From: Chloroflexota bacterium
Lineage (GTDB): Bacteria; Chloroflexota; Dehalococcoidia; UBA2247; RBG-13-53-26
Length of the DNA stretch: 6,383 bases
NCBI GenBank assembly: GCA_017885485.1
Contig: JAFNFZ010000240.1
Span: 1,827 to 8,209 of the forward strand
Direction: 5' to 3'
Shown here: positions 1-5,612 of the stretch, piece after piece
Layout: the number at the start of each line of letters is the position of its first letter
Numbering within the stretch: position 1 is the stretch's first letter
Program-made: the position numbers and the translations under genes
Notes under the pieces: generated by a model
Databases searched by the model: none
What the model was told of the DNA's origin: nothing
The model's input: the letters and a program-made list of their open reading frames with translations, nothing else

Positions 1-2
1 TT

Positions 3-20
3 TGTCCCGCCTTCGGGACA
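3..20 (-). terminator. Stem-loop just after the FAD oxidoreductase stop codon, possible terminator
   Basis: A perfect 7-bp inverted repeat (TGTCCCG / CGGGACA) with a 4-base loop starts 5 bases after the TAG stop of the minus-strand oxidoreductase gene. Its position and GC-rich stem suit a transcription terminator or a 3'-end-stabilising hairpin. The bases that follow on the minus strand inside the window are AA, not a T-run, and the window ends there, so a classical intrinsic terminator cannot be confirmed. Confidence 0.45.
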
Positions 21-25
21 GGTCG

Positions 26-1642
26 CTATGACTTCGCCGGGAGCTTCGCTGCGTGCCGTCCGGCCCGGCGGCCGGCGAATACGCAGTCGGCAATAGACGT
101 TCCGCTGGCGAAATAGCCGTTGGAGCAGATCCCTATGGCATTCCGTCCAGCAGCATACAAGCCCTCGATCGAGGATCCATCCTTCTTCACCACTTGGCCC
201 GTGTTCTCATTGACCACGAGACCGCCCAGGGTCATAGCTGCAGTGGGGATCCCCATCTTCGTCTCAATGGACTCGTCCACTGCATAGAAGGGCGGTGCAT
301 CCAGGGGCACAAAACGCTTCTGTGTCTTGCCCAGCGGGTCAGGTTTGCCCTCTTTCGCCAGCGCGTTGTATTCAGCTATTGTCTTCTCCAGTGCCTCCGG
401 AGGCAACTTGATCTTGCCTGCCAGCTGCCTGATTGTGGATGCCTTCTTCCGCAGCAGACGCAAGGTGGGGATCATCGTAAGCTTCTGGAACCAGGCACAC
501 TGGTCACCAAAGTGACTGACCGCTTCCTTGTAAGTCTTGCTGTCGAAGATCAGGTACGCCTTGCCTCCCCTGGCGACGACGTAGTCGCCCTGTTTCGCGC
601 CGTACAGATCTTCGCTGCAAATACGTTTGCCATCCTTATCGGCCAAAACGCCCTGCATCAGAGCCTCGGGCGGAACGTAGAAGCGCCAGGCAGTCATCCG
701 ATCCATCTTGGCTGTTGTCCCACCAGCGCTCTCCCCCAGGCGAATTCCCGCGCCGTCGTCACCAAAGGTCCCCAGGGGCAGGCATTTCTGAAAGGCAGGA
801 TTATGCTTCTTAACCATATTGCAGTTGAACATGAAGCCGCCAGCGCACAGAATGACACCCTTGCGCGCGCGGGCGGAGAAACGCTTCGCCCGCAGTGTCG
901 CGATGATCCCATTCATGGCATTCAGCCACTTCCCGTGCAGGATGACATCATATGTGTTGGCCTTGGCATTGATGAAGGAGATCGCGCCATGGAGACGATG
1001 CGACACCGGGCCGGGGACCGCACGGCCCTCGACCCCTATGACGCTGCCATCGTCGCCGATGACCAGCCGCTGCACCTCGGTCTGACAACGTACTTGGGCT
1101 CCCTGCTTCCGAACAGCCTTCTCCAATGCATGGAAGAGAGTGAGGCCTGACATTCCCGTGGCCCTGGCGCGGTGACCACGGGGTGCCGCTTTGGCATTGG
1201 CCTTGTAGGTAGTGTGGTTCTCGTTGCCTGAGAAGTACAGGAAGTACTTGTCTGTGGGATAAGAGGTCTTGAACGGACATAGTGAAGCCTCGAAAGGAAC
1301 GCCTGCCTTCTCCAACCACGCGATCATGTCCACTGATTGTTCACAGAAACGCCGCAGTGTCTCAGCGGAGACGGCGTCCTCCACCTCCTGCTTCATATAT
1401 TTGTACATTTCCTCAGGGGTGTCCTCGAAGCCCGCCGCTTTCTGATATGGTGTGCCACCGCCTGCATAGACAATTCCCCCGCTGGCAGCCGTGGCCCCAC
1501 CCCCATGAAAGCGATCCAGGATAAGCACCGAAGCCCCATTCTGAGCCGCCTCCAGCGCCGCGCAAGCACCCGCTCCACCAAAACCGACTACTATCACATC
1601 CGCTTCAGCATCCCAACTACCATTGCTCTCTTTCACAGCCAT
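26..1642 (-). CDS. FAD-binding oxidoreductase, fumarate reductase flavoprotein / 3-ketosteroid dehydrogenase family
   Basis: This encodes a 538-residue soluble flavoprotein of the FAD_binding_2 superfamily, whose members include fumarate reductase flavoprotein subunits, urocanate reductases and 3-ketosteroid dehydrogenases. Seen: an N-terminal Rossmann motif DVIVVGFGGAGA (residues 15-26, GxGxxG type), an acidic residue at the end of the second strand (LILDR, Asp43), a glycine-rich GGATAASGG stretch (48-56), and a C-terminal FAD-closing segment GLYAAGR...NGYFASGTSIADCVFAGRRAG. There is no signal peptide, Tat motif, haem motif or flavin-transfer domain, so it is probably cytoplasmic. The start at 1642 is chosen over an in-frame ATG at 1672 because GGAGGAGG sits 5 bases before it and the Rossmann fold then begins near residue 15, as usual. 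It follows the CoA-binding protein gene on the same strand, which hints at acyl-CoA, steroid or aromatic-acid metabolism. The substrate and the direction (oxidation or reduction) are not readable. Confidence 0.93.
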   Translation of the reverse strand: MAVKESNGSWDAEADVIVVGFGGAGACAALEAAQNGASVLILDRFHGGGATAASGGIVYAGGGTPYQKAAGFEDTPEEMYKYMKQEVEDAVSAETLRRFCEQSVDMIAWLEKAGVPFEASLCPFKTSYPTDKYFLYFSGNENHTTYKANAKAAPRGHRARATGMSGLTLFHALEKAVRKQGAQVRCQTEVQRLVIGDDGSVIGVEGRAVPGPVSHRLHGAISFINAKANTYDVILHGKWLNAMNGIIATLRAKRFSARARKGVILCAGGFMFNCNMVKKHNPAFQKCLPLGTFGDDGAGIRLGESAGGTTAKMDRMTAWRFYVPPEALMQGVLADKDGKRICSEDLYGAKQGDYVVARGGKAYLIFDSKTYKEAVSHFGDQCAWFQKLTMIPTLRLLRKKASTIRQLAGKIKLPPEALEKTIAEYNALAKEGKPDPLGKTQKRFVPLDAPPFYAVDESIETKMGIPTAAMTLGGLVVNENTGQVVKKDGSSIEGLYAAGRNAIGICSNGYFASGTSIADCVFAGRRAGRHAAKLPAKS

Positions 1643-1647
1643 ATATT

Positions 1648-1655
1648 CCTCCTCC
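1648..1655 (-). promoter_or_regulatory. Strong ribosome binding site fixing the oxidoreductase start
   Basis: The minus strand reads GGAGGAGG, then 5 bases (AATAT), then ATG at 1642. It is a near-perfect Shine-Dalgarno sequence. The in-frame ATG at 1672, ten codons further upstream, has no comparable site, so it is probably not used. Confidence 0.85.
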
Positions 1656-1726
1656 GAAGAACTGGCCCTCATTCAAACTGCTGAAGCAGTATCCACGGAG
1701 AGAATGAGGATTCCAAGATTGCCCAT

Positions 1727-1755
1727 AGGCTACTATCCTCTCGACAATATGTCAA
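1727..1755 (-). promoter_or_regulatory. Candidate sigma70 promoter for the FAD oxidoreductase
   Basis: On the minus strand a perfect TTGACA (1755-1750) is followed after 17 bases by TAGCCT (1732-1727), which matches only three of six -10 positions. Transcription would begin near 1720 and give a leader of about 78 bases before the oxidoreductase start. The ideal -35 box and spacing are in favour; the poor -10 is against. It would allow the oxidoreductase to be transcribed separately from the upstream gene. Confidence 0.35.
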
Positions 1756-1811
1756 ACCCTGCCTCACCGAGAGCAACTGGCACCATGGGCTGCCGCAGCC
1801 TTCGCACACAG

Positions 1812-1839
1812 GTCACTAGATGTCGACATCCTCGGTGAC
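1812..1839. repeat. Nested palindrome between the ACD-like gene and the oxidoreductase gene
   Basis: The core is a perfect 12-base palindrome, GATGTCGACATC (1819-1830). It is flanked by a second pair of inverted arms, GTCAC (1812-1816) and GTGAC (1835-1839), set slightly off-centre (2 and 4 bases from the core). It begins two bases past the stop codon of the ACD-like gene and lies about 57 bases upstream of the candidate -35 for the next gene. The core has no loop, which suits protein binding to DNA better than an RNA hairpin, though the whole element could also fold as a stem-loop after the stop codon. No T-run follows on the minus strand. Confidence 0.45.
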
Positions 1840-1840
1840 T

Positions 1841-3379
1841 TCAGCGTGATTGGCAGGCCTTCTCAGGCATAGCCTGACGCCGGTAGTACCGGTTCACATT
1901 GGCAATGGCCTTGGCCGCCCGCTCCATGGACGGGTAGACGGGGATGCCTGCCTCGGACAGTGCGTATTCAATGTCCAGCCGCTCCTCATCCGACGAGCCC
2001 GGCGGGGAAACGACTATGACCGGTTTGCTCTGCTCGCGGGCCACTCTCACGATGACAGCATTGACCAGGTCCGCCACCTCTTTGGTCATGAATTTCACCA
2101 GCAGGTCAGCGTTCTCATAGACCACAATGACATCGATCTGGGGCTCTGCGGCCACCAGTTCCATGGCTTTCTCAAAGGCCTGAAGATCACCGGATCGCTG
2201 ACTCACATCCAGCGGGTTGACCAGGACACTGCCTACCTGACCGAGAAGGCCCAGCAGTTGCCGCCTCGCCCTTTTCGTGAAGGGGGTGACGTTGACCCCC
2301 AGGGCAGCACAGGCATCGGCAGTCAGTACTGCTTCACCACCGCCCCCGTCGGTGAGGCCGCAGACGATGCCCAGATTGCTCCTCTCCATTCTGCCCACTC
2401 GCTGAAAGAGAAGCAGGGTATCGGCCAATTCGTCCAGACCCTGAACCTCTACAGCTCCCGCCTGCTTCAATGCGGCCGACCATACGGCAGCCGAGGCCGC
2501 CAGGGCACCGATGTGAGAGCTGGCTGCCCTGGCTCCAGCAAGCGTTCTGCCTCCCTTCCAGGCCACGATGGGCTTCTTCCGGGACGCAGCCGCCATGACC
2601 CTGAGCAGCCGCGGGCTGTCCCGCAGTTCTTCGAGGTACAGGCCGACGACGCTGGTTTTCGGGTCGGCAGAAAGGTACTCCAGGAAATCGGCGCTGTCGA
2701 GATCGCAGCAGTCGCCTGTGCTGACCACCTTGCTGAGGCCAATATGCCTGGTAGTGGCAATCCCCATCAGTTTCGCCGCATGTCCACCGCTCTGCGAAAT
2801 GAATCCCGCTGAGCCCACCCTGCCCAGCAGGGTAGAGGGTCCGAAGGGTATCCCATGTTCAGGGCAGCAGGCGCCGACGCAGTTGGGGCCGATGATCCTG
2901 AACCCTCCTGTCCGCGCCCGCCTGGCCATCTCCTGCTCCACTCCAATCCACTCCGGGTCGCCCGTTTCCCGAAACCCGGCAGTGAAGACGTGGATGGCGC
3001 CTATTCCCTTGGCAGCGCAATCGTCGAGAAGACCGAGGATCAGGGTTCTGGGTATGCAACAGACCACCAGGTCCACGGGACCCGTGATCGATCTCAGATC
3101 GGGATAGATCTTGAGACCGAAGACTTCGCCGCCGCCGGGGTTGACCGGGTAGACCGCGCCCTTGAAACCAGCGGTGATCAGTCCTTTGACCCACAGAGAA
3201 CCCATCTTGAATGCATTGCTGGAGGCGCCGACTACAGCAATGGTACGCGGATAGAAGATGCGTTCAAATTCCCTGAGCCTCTGCTCAGACAACTCCGGTT
3301 GCACCAGCGAGTCCTCCCAAAGTCTGACCTCCTCTTGTTCCAGCGGAACACATCTGGCCCCATACCAGTGGCCCCGCAT
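1841..3379 (-). CDS. CoA-binding protein, ADP-forming acetyl/acyl-CoA synthetase alpha-subunit-like
   Basis: This 512-residue protein resembles the alpha subunit of ADP-forming acetyl-CoA synthetases (acyl-CoA + ADP + Pi = acid + ATP + CoA), from the succinyl-CoA ligase superfamily. Seen in order: a CoA_binding Rossmann domain beginning YPRTIAVVGASSNAFKMGS (43-61); GPNCVG (164-169); SQSGG (195-199); a ligase domain with LYLEEL (247-252); and AASSHIGALAAS (285-296), in which His289 matches the phosphorylated histidine of this family. A third, flavodoxin-like domain (about 335-490) contains NPLDVS. No ATP-grasp domain is present, so catalysis would need a beta subunit, and none is in the window. 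The ATG at 3379 has AGGGG 5 bases upstream and a promoter 22 bases away. A GTG at 3304 with GGGAGGA 7 bases upstream would give a 487-residue form that drops only a poorly conserved leader. Cytoplasmic. Substrate unknown. Confidence 0.9.
   Translation of the reverse strand: MRGHWYGARCVPLEQEEVRLWEDSLVQPELSEQRLREFERIFYPRTIAVVGASSNAFKMGSLWVKGLITAGFKGAVYPVNPGGGEVFGLKIYPDLRSITGPVDLVVCCIPRTLILGLLDDCAAKGIGAIHVFTAGFRETGDPEWIGVEQEMARRARTGGFRIIGPNCVGACCPEHGIPFGPSTLLGRVGSAGFISQSGGHAAKLMGIATTRHIGLSKVVSTGDCCDLDSADFLEYLSADPKTSVVGLYLEELRDSPRLLRVMAAASRKKPIVAWKGGRTLAGARAASSHIGALAASAAVWSAALKQAGAVEVQGLDELADTLLLFQRVGRMERSNLGIVCGLTDGGGGEAVLTADACAALGVNVTPFTKRARRQLLGLLGQVGSVLVNPLDVSQRSGDLQAFEKAMELVAAEPQIDVIVVYENADLLVKFMTKEVADLVNAVIVRVAREQSKPVIVVSPPGSSDEERLDIEYALSEAGIPVYPSMERAAKAIANVNRYYRRQAMPEKACQSR
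3312..3318 (-). promoter_or_regulatory. Internal ribosome binding site suggesting an alternative GTG start at 3304
   Basis: The minus strand reads GGGAGGA, 7 bases, then GTG (3304-3302), in frame with the CoA-binding protein and 17 codons before its YPRTIAVVGAS motif. It is a better Shine-Dalgarno match than the AGGGG at 3389-3385 in front of the ATG at 3379. Either or both starts may be used. Confidence 0.45.
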
Positions 3380-3400
3380 CGGTTCCCCTGGTCGGTCCCT

Positions 3401-3429
3401 ATTGTAGTGTTTCGCTCTCCTTCAGACAA
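3401..3429 (-). promoter_or_regulatory. Sigma70-type promoter of the ACD-like gene
   Basis: The minus strand has TTGTCT (3429-3424, four of six -35 positions), a 17-base spacer and TACAAT (3406-3401, five of six -10 positions). Transcription would begin around 3394, about 15 bases before the ATG at 3379, leaving just enough room for the AGGGG ribosome binding site. Confidence 0.6.
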
Positions 3430-3432
3430 ACA

Positions 3433-3445
3433 GCTTCACAGAAGC
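3433..3445. repeat. Short inverted repeat upstream of the ACD-like promoter
   Basis: GCTTC and GAAGC are separated by 3 bases. The element ends 3 bases upstream of the -35 box of the minus-strand promoter, a usual place for an activator site. The arms are only 5 bp, so chance is a serious alternative. Confidence 0.25.
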
Positions 3446-3570
3446 ATAGGGGCATTCCACGGCTATCCAGGTGAGAACCGAGCAGACTCCGCAAACGCAA
3501 CGGCCGGCAGGAAGATGATCCATAGCGATATAATCATGCTGTGTTGTGCCTTTATCAATCGAGGGAGTTG

Positions 3571-3591
3571 TGATATGGTATAGGCATATCA
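3571..3591. promoter_or_regulatory. 21-bp inverted repeat over a candidate extended -10 promoter of the S2P gene
   Basis: TGATATG and CATATCA form perfect 7-bp arms around a 7-base centre. The centre overlaps TGGTATAGG (3576-3584), which has the TGn-TATA form of an extended -10 element on the plus strand. No convincing -35 lies 16-18 bases upstream. Transcription from here would start near 3591 and give a leader of about 73 bases before the protease start at 3664. The layout is that of a repressor operator covering a promoter, but this is inferred from sequence symmetry only. A perfect TATAAT at 3529-3534 is another possible -10 but has no -35 partner. Confidence 0.4.
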
Positions 3592-3663
3592 GGCTGCTGA
3601 ACTATAGTGGGCCGTTCTCGACCGAATCCGGGCGCGACGCAACCGAGTACGAAGGAGACAGGA

Positions 3664-4791
3664 ATGCTGCAAGGAGGAGTGCCTCTAGGCCGATTCTTCG
3701 GCATACCAGTGAGGCTACACTGGTCATGGTTCATCGTATTCATCCTGGTGACCTGGTTCCTGGCAGACGGGTATTTCCCCGACTACTACGCCTGGACTAC
3801 GGCAACATACTGGGGCATAGGTGCCGCCACCAGCATCCTCTTCTTCGCTTCCGTCCTGGCCCATGAGCTGGCTCACAGTCGTGTGGCTCAGGCCGCGGGA
3901 ATCCAGGTGAATGCTATCACCCTGTTCATCTTCGGCGGAGTCTCGCAGCTCGCGAGGGAACCGGGAAAGCCCGGCGTCGAGTTCCGTATGGCCATAGCCG
4001 GGCCGGCCACCAGCATCGTTCTGGGCGGCATCTTCTGGGCTGTCTTCTTCGCCACAAGATACCCCATTGAGCCTCTGTCAGCCATGGCCCTGTGGTTGGG
4101 GTATATCAATCTGTTTCTGGCGGCCTTCAACCTGATCCCCGGCTTTCCCCTCGATGGCGGGCGTGTGCTGCGTTCCATCCTCTGGTGGCGCTCCGGAAAT
4201 CTCCGCAGTGCTACCCGCATCGCCAGCACGATCGGCAGGGGCTTCGGCTACCTCCTCATCTTCGGTGGCATCTACTATGCACTCGTCGACATAGAGAAGA
4301 ACCTCTTTCAGGGTCTGTTGATGGCATTCGTCGGCTGGTTCCTCGAGAACGCCGCCGTCGGCAGCTACCGGCAGGTGGCCCTGCAGGATCAACTCCGGGG
4401 ACACAAGATCAGTGAGATCATGACCCGCGACTGCCCTGTGGTCTCGCCCAGTCTCACCGTTGAGGAGCTGGTGAACCAGTATATCCTGACCTCCGGCCGC
4501 CGCTGCTTCCCCGTGGTTGAAGACGGTCAAGGGCTGGGACTGGTCACCATGCACAATGTCAAGGTGGTGCCACGGGAGGTGTGGCACAAGCGAACGGTGA
4601 GGGAGGTCATGACCCCCATGGACAAGCTCAAACGAGTGGGTCCCCATGAAGACCTCTCCAGTGCCATGCAACTGCTGACCGACGAAGACGTCAACCAGTT
4701 GCCGGTGGTAGAGGACAATCGCATCATCGGCATGGTTGCCCGCGAGAACCTGCTGGCCTTCGTTCATACCCGCGCCGAGCTGGGAGCATAG
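3664..4791 (+). CDS. Site-2 protease family (peptidase M50) membrane metalloprotease with CBS pair
   Basis: This 375-residue protein is an intramembrane zinc metalloprotease of the S2P class that carries its CBS domains at the C terminus. Seen: the N-terminal segment FFGIPVRLHWSWFIVFILVTW (family-typical start plus first membrane helix); HELAH at 67-71 (zinc-binding histidines and catalytic Glu68); LFIFGGVSQL followed by EFRMAIAGP; NLIPGFPLDGGR at 156-167 with Asp164 as the third zinc ligand; further hydrophobic helices near 196-226; then two CBS repeats, about 249-305 (EIMTRDCPVVSP) and 314-370 (EVMTPMDKLKRVGP). All catalytic residues are present. CBS pairs commonly bind adenosine nucleotides, so ligand-controlled proteolysis of a membrane-bound substrate is a reasonable inference; the substrate is unknown. 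The ATG at 3664 is chosen over an in-frame GTG at 3607 because AAGGAG (3652-3657) lies 6 bases before it and homologues begin at this point. It is transcribed alone, divergent from the ACD-like gene. Confidence 0.93.
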   Translation: MLQGGVPLGRFFGIPVRLHWSWFIVFILVTWFLADGYFPDYYAWTTATYWGIGAATSILFFASVLAHELAHSRVAQAAGIQVNAITLFIFGGVSQLAREPGKPGVEFRMAIAGPATSIVLGGIFWAVFFATRYPIEPLSAMALWLGYINLFLAAFNLIPGFPLDGGRVLRSILWWRSGNLRSATRIASTIGRGFGYLLIFGGIYYALVDIEKNLFQGLLMAFVGWFLENAAVGSYRQVALQDQLRGHKISEIMTRDCPVVSPSLTVEELVNQYILTSGRRCFPVVEDGQGLGLVTMHNVKVVPREVWHKRTVREVMTPMDKLKRVGPHEDLSSAMQLLTDEDVNQLPVVEDNRIIGMVARENLLAFVHTRAELGA

Positions 4792-4902
4792 CCCCGGGGG
4801 AAGCCCTGCGGAAACCAGGCGTCGTGACCGTGCTGGAACACCCTAGCGTCGTCATGCATTCCACCAACAATAGTGTGTCATCCGGGGACTCGGTGCATGG
4901 GG

Positions 4903-4927
4903 GGTGTCAGGTCCCTGATCTGACATC
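4903..4927 (+). terminator. Stem-loop downstream of the S2P protease gene
   Basis: TGTCAG (4905-4910) pairs with CTGACA (4920-4925). One G-U and one G-C pair extend it to 8 bp on the plus strand around a 9-base loop. It lies about 110 bases after the protease stop. No T-run follows, so if it ends transcription it does so without a classical U-tail. Confidence 0.3.
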
Positions 4928-4932
4928 GTGCC

Positions 4933-4969
4933 AGGCAGAACGAATTGACCTAGCACAGGGGTTCTGCCT
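4933..4969. terminator. 9-bp inverted repeat at the 3' end of the MgtC-family gene, possible bidirectional terminator
   Basis: AGGCAGAAC (4933-4941) and GTTCTGCCT (4961-4969) are perfect 9-bp arms around a 19-base loop. The right arm touches the stop codon of the minus-strand MgtC-family gene. The place, between two convergent genes, suits a shared terminator. Neither strand has a T-run after the stem, so Rho-independent termination is not well supported. It could instead stabilise the mRNA end. Confidence 0.4.
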
Positions 4970-5400
4970 CAGTCAGGATGTCGCGGTGCTTTGGGGAAAC
5001 GCAGCGCCACCAGTATGATGACTGAAGTCACCACACCGACCAGGTAGAGCCCGCTGCCTATTGCCAGGCCGATGGCCGCCACTGTCCATACGGTAGCCGC
5101 TGTAGTCAGGCCAGCGACTATGCCTCCCTCTCCATGAAGAATGGTTCCAGCCCCCAGGAAGCCCACGCCCACGACCACGCCCGCTGCAATCCTCGAAGGA
5201 TCCGCGGGTTCACCAAAGCCATAGATTGAGGTAATGGTGAGAAGAGCCGCTCCGATGCAAACAAGGATCAGAGTGCGCAGGCCAGCGGCTTTTCCAGCGT
5301 GCTCCCTCTCATACCCGATAACACCGCCCACGACCGCGGCAATGAGAAGGCGAATCACTGCATCGAGTTCTCCCCACGGAGTGAGTTCCCACGGTTCCAT
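4969..5400 (-). CDS. MgtC/SapB family inner-membrane protein, short form
   Basis: This 143-residue hydrophobic protein of the MgtC/SapB family has about five predicted membrane helices (near residues 14-30, 43-60, 70-88, 93-113 and 117-133). Seen: GGVIGYERE (25-33), GLRT (40-43), CIGAALLT (48-55), RIAAGVVVGVGFLGAGTI (70-87) and GLTTAATVWTVAAIGLAIGSG (97-117), the core pattern of the family. It ends shortly after the last helix and lacks the C-terminal cytoplasmic domain of Salmonella MgtC (about 230 residues). Enteric MgtC inhibits the F-type ATPase and aids survival in low Mg2+ and in macrophages; the role of short environmental members is not settled. The ATG at 5400 is preferred because AGGAGG (5415-5410) lies 9 bases before it. 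An in-frame ATG at 5442 overlaps the -10 promoter box and cannot be in the main transcript. Confidence 0.92.
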   Translation of the reverse strand: MEPWELTPWGELDAVIRLLIAAVVGGVIGYEREHAGKAAGLRTLILVCIGAALLTITSIYGFGEPADPSRIAAGVVVGVGFLGAGTILHGEGGIVAGLTTAATVWTVAAIGLAIGSGLYLVGVVTSVIILVALRFPKAPRHPD

Positions 5401-5440
5401 ATGATCCTGCCTCCTGTGTGATATCCCTACATCGGCAGAC

Positions 5441-5449
5441 ATTATAGCA
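5441..5449 (-). promoter_or_regulatory. Perfect extended -10 promoter of the MgtC-family gene
   Basis: The minus strand reads TGC-TATAAT, a full extended -10 element. At 16-18 bases upstream there is no good -35 match, which extended -10 promoters tolerate. The start would be near 5434, giving a leader of roughly 34 bases. That is too short for the long Mg2+- or proline-sensing leader known for Salmonella mgtCBR. Confidence 0.65.
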
Positions 5450-5612
5450 CAGGCACAACTGCAGATTGCTGTTCTCGAAGACGGTCAACCGGACCAAGAA
5501 GGCCTGGGATACGTGGATTATGTCCCACAACTCGATAGAATCCTCCGGGGTATGGGAAGGGTGGCATAGGAGTTCCGTGGAGAGGATTGAGTCGTGCTCG
5601 GAAGCAGAGGTG
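5450..5612. other. Intergenic gap between the glycosyltransferase and MgtC-family genes
   Basis: This 163-base stretch has no convincing coding frame, RNA gene or terminator with a T-run. The only structure noticed is a pair of 7-bp inverted arms, AATCCTC (5539-5545) and GAGGATT (5582-5588), 36 bases apart, which could form a weak hairpin after the glycosyltransferase stop or be chance. Confidence 0.4.

Noticed and set aside
53..1150. 365-codon open frame on the plus strand, antisense to the FAD oxidoreductase
   Set aside because: It lies wholly within a gene with clear family motifs on the other strand, its protein shows no recognisable domain, and such frames are common opposite GC-biased genes.
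1850..2812. 320-codon plus-strand frame antisense to the ACD-like gene, and a 242-codon one at 2855-3583
   Set aside because: Both are shadows of the well-supported CoA-binding protein gene; no motif and no good ribosome binding site.
3529..3534. Perfect TATAAT on the plus strand in the divergent region
   Set aside because: No -35-like hexamer 16-18 bases upstream and no TGn extension, so it is not called as a promoter on its own; it is noted as an alternative in the S2P promoter entry.
4078..4767. 229-codon minus-strand frame antisense to the S2P protease
   Set aside because: His/Gln/Asp-rich low-complexity translation typical of an antisense frame; the plus strand encodes a complete metalloprotease with CBS domains.
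4824..5018. 64-codon plus-strand frame in the convergent gap
   Set aside because: No Shine-Dalgarno sequence of note, runs into the MgtC-family gene on the opposite strand, and has no motif.
4516..5483. 12-base sequence GAAGACGGTCAA present both in the S2P gene (around 4518) and in the gap upstream of the MgtC-family gene (around 5477)
   Set aside because: About one shared 12-mer is expected by chance in a window of this size; flanks do not match.
5539..5588. 7-bp inverted arms AATCCTC/GAGGATT after the glycosyltransferase gene
   Set aside because: The 36-base loop and lack of a T-run make it too weak to call a terminator.
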